In this document: in pieces, positions 6,782-9,971 of the stretch | Position numbering within the stretch: the first letter of the stretch is position 1 | Layout: each line of letters begins with the position of its first letter | Source of the DNA: CAZUZD01 sp964624465 | GTDB taxonomy: Bacteria > Planctomycetota > Planctomycetia > Isosphaerales > Isosphaeraceae | Assembly: GCA_964624465.1 (NCBI GenBank) | Contig: CAZUZD010000234.1 | Span: 1-9,971 of the forward strand | Direction of reading: 5' to 3' | Length of the DNA stretch: 9,971 nucleotides | Made by a program: the position numbers and the translations under genes | The notes under the pieces: generated by a model | The model's input: only the letters and a program-made list of their open reading frames with translations | The model's database searches: none | Told to the model about the DNA's origin: nothing

Positions 6782-7837
6782 TCAGGCGTCGTCGGGTTCG
6801 CCCTCGTCGTCGGACTCGTCCGAGTCGGGCTCGCCCTCGTCCTCGCCCTCGTCGTCGGACTCGTCCGAGTCGGGCTCGCCCTCGTCCTCGCCCTCGTCGT
6901 CGGTGCCGGAGACCTTGAGGCCGGGGGTGCCGCCGAAGAAGGACTTCATGGCCTCGGCGAGGGCGATCCACTCCTCGACGTTGAGGGCCTCGGCGCGGAC
7001 CTGGCCGGTGAGGCCCTGGGTCTCGAGCAGGGCGTCGACCTCGACCTTGGTCCAGCGGTCGCGCCAGGCGGAGAAGAGCACGCCGCGGAGGTTCTTGCGG
7101 CGATGCAGGAACACGCGGCGGACGACGTGGTGGAACCAGGGCAGGTCGGGGATGAGCGCCCGCTTGGCGGCGCTCGGGACGATCTTGACCACGGCCGAAT
7201 CCACCTTGGGACGCGGCCAGAAGACCTTGGGGCCCAGGTGGCGGACGATCTCGGTGTCGGTGAGAGCCTGGATCATCACCGACAGGGCGCTGAACTGGCT
7301 GGTGCCGGGGGTGGCCAGCATGCGGTCGGCCAGCTCGCGCTGGATGGTCACGACCAGGAGCCTGGGGATCGGGCAGGGGGCCGGGTCGACCAGCAGGTTG
7401 ACGATCAGGGGGGTGGCGATGTTGTACGGCAGGTTGGCGACCAGCTTGAACCGCCGCATCGGCGAGACGGCCAGGCCGGCGAGGACCGAGTCGAGCATGA
7501 CCGGGTTGAGCCGGTGCTTGCCGGCCAGGGCGTCGACGTTCAGGACCCGGACGTTGGGCTGGTCGCCGACGGCCTCGCGGGCGAGCTCGGCCATGCCCGG
7601 GTCGATGTCGACGGCGACGACGGCGCCGGCCGACTCGGCCATCAGGGCCGTCATGGCGCCGGCGCCGGGGCCGACCTCGAGCACGACGTCGTGCGGCGTC
7701 AGCTCGGCGCTGTGGACGATCAGGTCGTGGATGTTCAGGTCGATCAGGAAGTTCTGGCCGAAGTGCCGCTGGGGCGCGATGCCGTGGCGGTCGAAGAGCT
7801 CGCGGAGGTACGTGAGGGTCTGGCGCTGGCGGGCCAT
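6782..7837 (-). CDS. rsmA: 16S rRNA adenine(1518/1519)-N6-dimethyltransferase with a repetitive acidic tail
   Basis: This enzyme uses S-adenosylmethionine to dimethylate two adjacent adenines near the 3' end of 16S rRNA during 30S assembly. The 351-residue protein shows the family motifs in order: HFGQNFLID (25-33), the SAM-binding loop LEVGPGAGAMT (53-63), VAVDIDP (74-80), NVDAL (100-104), catalytic motif NLPY (135-138) and FWPRPKVDSAVV further on. The core of about 310 residues is somewhat longer than the 273-residue E. coli enzyme. The last 39 residues are an acidic extension: two exact copies of DDEGEDEGEPDSDES, then DDEGEPDDA. The tail is encoded by an exact 45-bp DNA duplication, so it arose recently or is kept uniform. 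The start at 7837 (MARQRQTLTYLRELF) fits the family; its ribosome binding site is weak. The gene stands alone, divergent from the DUF3050 gene. Confidence 0.95.
   Translation of the reverse strand: MARQRQTLTYLRELFDRHGIAPQRHFGQNFLIDLNIHDLIVHSAELTPHDVVLEVGPGAGAMTALMAESAGAVVAVDIDPGMAELAREAVGDQPNVRVLNVDALAGKHRLNPVMLDSVLAGLAVSPMRRFKLVANLPYNIATPLIVNLLVDPAPCPIPRLLVVTIQRELADRMLATPGTSQFSALSVMIQALTDTEIVRHLGPKVFWPRPKVDSAVVKIVPSAAKRALIPDLPWFHHVVRRVFLHRRKNLRGVLFSAWRDRWTKVEVDALLETQGLTGQVRAEALNVEEWIALAEAMKSFFGGTPGLKVSGTDDEGEDEGEPDSDESDDEGEDEGEPDSDESDDEGEPDDA
6798..6903. repeat. 45-bp tandem repeat, about 2.4 copies, inside the 3' end of rsmA
   Basis: Bases 6798-6842 and 6843-6887 are identical, and 6888-6903 repeats the first 16 bases. 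The unit is a multiple of three, so copy-number change keeps the frame and alters only the acidic tail by 15 residues. Each unit holds the small palindrome gactcg-tc-cgagtc. Confidence 0.95.
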
Positions 7838-8075
7838 GGCGGGCGGGTCTCGCGGGGAGTCGACCGGGCCGGGCCGGCGCTGGCCGGGGCCCGGGTTGCA
7901 TGCCGTCTACAATACCGCAAACCGGCCGCCGGGCCTCGGGTGGAGTGGGCGACGTGGCCCCCTCGACCCGACCGCGGGCCGGGTCCTGGCTGCGGCCAGC
8001 GGGTCCGGGCGTCCCCCGATCCCGCCAGACCCTCGGCCGCGACCCGGCCGGCCCGCGGCCGCGGGAGGGGTGTCG
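7838..8075. promoter_or_regulatory. Divergent intergenic region between rsmA and the DUF3050 gene
   Basis: These 238 bases separate two genes read in opposite directions, so promoters for both must lie here or reach into it. The only AT-richer island is near 7896-7920. It holds tacaat (7908-7913), a possible -10 box on the plus strand, and its complement tattgt (7915-7910) on the minus strand. Neither has a good -35 partner at normal spacing, so exact promoters are not assigned. Confidence 0.35.
8063..8070 (+). promoter_or_regulatory. Ribosome binding site deciding the start at 8076
   Basis: gggagggg lies 5 bases before the ATG at 8076, with its ggagg core 7 bases away. The frame is open far upstream, to about 6420, but only the part after this site resembles a known family. 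Confidence 0.75.
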
Positions 8076-8885
8076 ATGTCGACCACCGGACGGTTCGAGG
8101 GGCTCCGCGAGCGGCTGGCTCCGCTGCGGGCCGCGCTGCTGGATCATCCGCTGTACGAGGGGCTCGAGGACCTGGCCGACCTGCGGCGGTTCCTGGAGCA
8201 CCATGTCTTCGCGGTCTGGGACTTCATGAGCCTGCTGAAGGCCCTCCAGCGCCAGGTGTGCGGGGTGGCGGTGCCCTGGCTGCCCGACCGCGACCGGGAG
8301 GCGGCGCGGCTGGTCAACGCCATCGTGCTCGGCGAGGAGACCGACCTCGACTGCGACGGCCGGGCCGCCAGCCACTTCGACCTGTACCACCGCGCCATGC
8401 GGGCCTGCGGGGCCGACACCGGCCCGATCGACCGGTTCCTGACGCGGCTCGCCGCCGGCCAGGGCGTCGGGCCCGCGCTGGCGGCGGCGGCCGTTCCGGG
8501 GCCGGCCGCGCGGTTCGTGCGGCACACCTTCGCGGTGATCGACGGCGGCGACCCGGTGGCGATCGCCTCGACCTTCACCTTCGGCCGCGAGGACCTGCTG
8601 CCCGACGTCTTCCGCCGGGTCGTCGACCGGCTGCAGCACGCCAGCGGCGGCCGCGCCGGCCTGGAGGGGTTCCAGGACTACCTCGACCGCCACATCGCCG
8701 TCGACGGCGAGGAGCACGGCCCGATGGCCGCTCGCCTCGTTGCCGGCCTGTGTGGCGCCGATGCCACCCGCTGGCAGGTCGCGGAGGCCAGCGCCGTCGC
8801 CGCGCTCCGCGCCCGGCTGGCGCTCTGGGACGGTCTGCACGCCGCCAGGGTGCCCCGCCGGCCGTCGCCGTCCGGCTGCCGCTGA
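8076..8885 (+). CDS. DUF3050 family protein with a probable heme-oxygenase-like fold
   Basis: The 269-residue protein carries the conserved blocks I associate with DUF3050: DHPLY (23-27), LEHHVFAVWDFMSLLKALQ (40-58), PWLP (67-70), IVLGEETD (83-90), SHFDLYHRAM (99-108), TFTFGREDLLPD (166-177) and RHIAVDGEEHGPMA (205-218). The function is unproven. Conserved acidic and His residues (E41, H42, E87/E88, H100, E172, H206, D210, H214) on predicted helices resemble the metal-ligand pattern of heme-oxygenase-like diiron oxidases. The H-x3-D-x3-H spacing at 206-214 is reminiscent of that group but not identical to any I can verify. Metal binding is therefore an inference. There is no signal peptide or membrane segment, so it is probably cytoplasmic. 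Length is normal and the gene looks intact. No partner gene adjoins it: rsmA is divergent and the next gene converges. A strong ribosome binding site fixes the start. Confidence 0.88.
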   Translation: MSTTGRFEGLRERLAPLRAALLDHPLYEGLEDLADLRRFLEHHVFAVWDFMSLLKALQRQVCGVAVPWLPDRDREAARLVNAIVLGEETDLDCDGRAASHFDLYHRAMRACGADTGPIDRFLTRLAAGQGVGPALAAAAVPGPAARFVRHTFAVIDGGDPVAIASTFTFGREDLLPDVFRRVVDRLQHASGGRAGLEGFQDYLDRHIAVDGEEHGPMAARLVAGLCGADATRWQVAEASAVAALRARLALWDGLHAARVPRRPSPSGCR

Positions 8886-8910
8886 AAGCGCCGGGCGGGC
8901 CAACGGCCAG

Positions 8911-8943
8911 GCCACCCGGGGGCCTGAGCGGCGACCGGGTGGC
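8911..8943. terminator. Possible shared hairpin terminator between convergent genes
   Basis: gccacccgg (8911-8919) pairs with ccgggtggc (8935-8943) over 9 bp with a 15-base loop. An alternative smaller hairpin uses caggcc (8908-8913) and ggcctg (8921-8926). It lies in the 80-base gap between two convergent genes. There is no T-tract, so intrinsic termination is uncertain. Confidence 0.35.
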
Positions 8944-8965
8944 GCTGGCGGGCCGGTGGGGGCAG

Positions 8966-9971
8966 TCAGTTCGGATCGACCGCGATCTTGCTGGTGATCG
9001 TGGTCCTGGTCGTGTTGCTGAGGATGCGGATCTGCCAGCCGTTGAGCTCGGCGGCGTTGAAGTAGCCGCGGGGCCCGGCGGTGGCGACCTTGACCACCGT
9101 GGCGCCCACGCGGCCGCGGTTGGCGGAGTAGGCCAGGGTGACGGTGCGGCCGCCGGCGGTCTTCCAGCGGTAGCCGTCGCGGGTCGGCACGGGCTCGGTC
9201 GGGCAGTTCCAGATGACGGTCCAGAGGGCCGGCCGGTTCCGGATCGCGAGCTGGACGTCGGCGTAGTAGCGGTCGAGCTTCGGGAGCTGCAGCGGGTCGG
9301 CGCCGTCGAAGGCGTCGGAGACGGTGAGCTGCGTGGGGTTCGTGAAGTTCACCGTGCGGGTGTACGAGTTCAGGAAGCTCGGCGGCGGGTTGTAGTAGCC
9401 CGGGCCCACATAGCTGCCGCCGGTGCGCCAGGCAACCTGGGCGGTGCGTTCGGTGCCGGTGGCCGAGACGAGCTGGTGGTCGATCATCGGCCCCAGGCCG
9501 CTGAGCATCACGGCGTTGACGGTGTCGCTGTGCTGGTCGTAGCCGCGGGGGCAGTCGAGCACCCACTCGCCGCCGAGCCAGAGCCGCACGTCGGCGTTGG
9601 TCTGGAGCTGGTGATCGACGCCCACCGGGTTCGGGGCATTGACCTGCAGCAGGTGGTCGGCGTCACGGTGCAGCGCCAGGCCCACGCCGGCCGCTGTCCG
9701 CAGGCCCGTCGGCGCCGCCGGCGCGACGTCCGGCAGGGGGCTGCTGGGATCAAAGACGTAGAGCGGCCGGTACAGGTCGTGCCAGTAGGTGGAGTAAGGG
9801 GCCACGCCCTGGGTCAGCCGCTCCAGCAGGGTGCGGGCCGATCCGGTGGTGTCGAGCCCCAGGCCGCAGAGCTGGCCCAGCAGCGACACGCGGCTCCAGA
9901 GCTCGGGGTCGCGGGGCCAGCTGTCGTCGCCCCACTCGGCCGAGTCCTTCAGGTCGGGGGTGAACGTCCAG
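8966..9971 (-). CDS. C-terminal part of a heparinase II/III-like protein; 5' end outside the window
   Basis: The frame ends at the TGA complementary to 8966-8968 and stays open to the right edge (about 334 residues visible). The GTG at 9889 is not the start, since coding continues upstream (WTFTPDLKDSAEWGDDSW and on). The visible N-terminal part looks like the end of a helical domain (YSTYWHDLYRPLYVFDP). A beta-rich domain follows, with HRDADHLLQVNA, LWLGGEWVLDCPRGYDQHS and TVNAVMLSG. That order resembles the C-terminal beta-sandwich of heparinase II/III-type polysaccharide lyases, where a His-Asp-type strand precedes a 'gGEWLl.DpGy' strand and an 'hNtv.v.G' strand. I rank this as likely but not proven. 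Such enzymes cleave acidic polysaccharides outside the cytoplasm; the signal peptide would lie beyond the window. The C terminus ends in strand-like TTRTTITSKIAVDPN. It converges on the DUF3050 gene. Confidence 0.6.
   Translation of the reverse strand, partial: WTFTPDLKDSAEWGDDSWPRDPELWSRVSLLGQLCGLGLDTTGSARTLLERLTQGVAPYSTYWHDLYRPLYVFDPSSPLPDVAPAAPTGLRTAAGVGLALHRDADHLLQVNAPNPVGVDHQLQTNADVRLWLGGEWVLDCPRGYDQHSDTVNAVMLSGLGPMIDHQLVSATGTERTAQVAWRTGGSYVGPGYYNPPPSFLNSYTRTVNFTNPTQLTVSDAFDGADPLQLPKLDRYYADVQLAIRNRPALWTVIWNCPTEPVPTRDGYRWKTAGGRTVTLAYSANRGRVGATVVKVATAGPRGYFNAAELNGWQIRILSNTTRTTITSKIAVDPN

Noticed and set aside
6798..6903. CRISPR-like array
   Set aside because: The repeats are directly adjacent with no spacers, number only about 2.4 copies and lie within the rsmA coding frame.
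6420..8075. N-terminal extension of the DUF3050 reading frame
   Set aside because: The frame is open but runs antisense through rsmA, and family similarity starts only at 8076 behind a strong ribosome binding site.
6564..9566. A 1000-codon open frame on the minus strand
   Set aside because: It overlaps rsmA in another frame and runs antisense to the DUF3050 gene. Its translation is Arg/Pro/Gly/Ala-rich with no recognisable motif. It is an artefact of very high G+C.

Overview
The window is very G+C-rich (about 70% or more by eye, not computed). Long spurious open frames lie antisense to most genes, as expected at such composition. The gene content suggests a planctomycete, probably of the Isosphaeraceae type. 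The clues are a redoxin / cytochrome c / copper-monooxygenase-like fusion protein, a short protein with a compact N-terminal membrane anchor, a family-39-type glycosyltransferase, and single-gene transcription units with long GC-rich gaps. The lineage is an inference from architecture and composition; no rRNA or other phylogenetic marker was compared.

Layout, left to right. Positions 1-486 (+) hold the end of a hybrid histidine kinase: the tail of the ATPase domain followed in frame by a receiver domain. Positions 625-1158 (+) encode a 177-residue membrane-anchored protein of unknown function. Four genes on the minus strand follow, read right to left: the redoxin-cytochrome-copper protein (4268-6199), the glycosyltransferase (2599-4179), a three-helix membrane protein (2019-2444) and peptide deformylase (1199-1732, GTG start). 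Gaps between them are 88, 154 and 286 bases, so they may be loosely co-transcribed but are not a tight operon.

Positions 6200-6781 contain no gene. They carry a perfect 49-bp inverted repeat (6492-6540 and 6679-6727) whose arms each fold into a hairpin, plus a degraded third copy at 6747-6773. Next comes rsmA/ksgA (6782-7837, minus), the 16S rRNA dimethyltransferase, with an unusual acidic tail made by an exact 45-bp tandem duplication. A DUF3050-family protein with a heme-oxygenase-like pattern of His and acidic residues (8076-8885, +) is divergent from it. The right edge holds the C-terminal part of a secreted-type protein resembling the heparinase II/III beta domain (8966-9971, minus, runs off the window).

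Deformylase and RsmA are housekeeping translation functions and the rest is envelope, redox or signalling. I see no clear multi-gene defence, mobile or biosynthetic system. The items most worth following up are the inverted-repeat element, the multidomain redox protein, the DUF3050 protein and the repeat-built RsmA tail.
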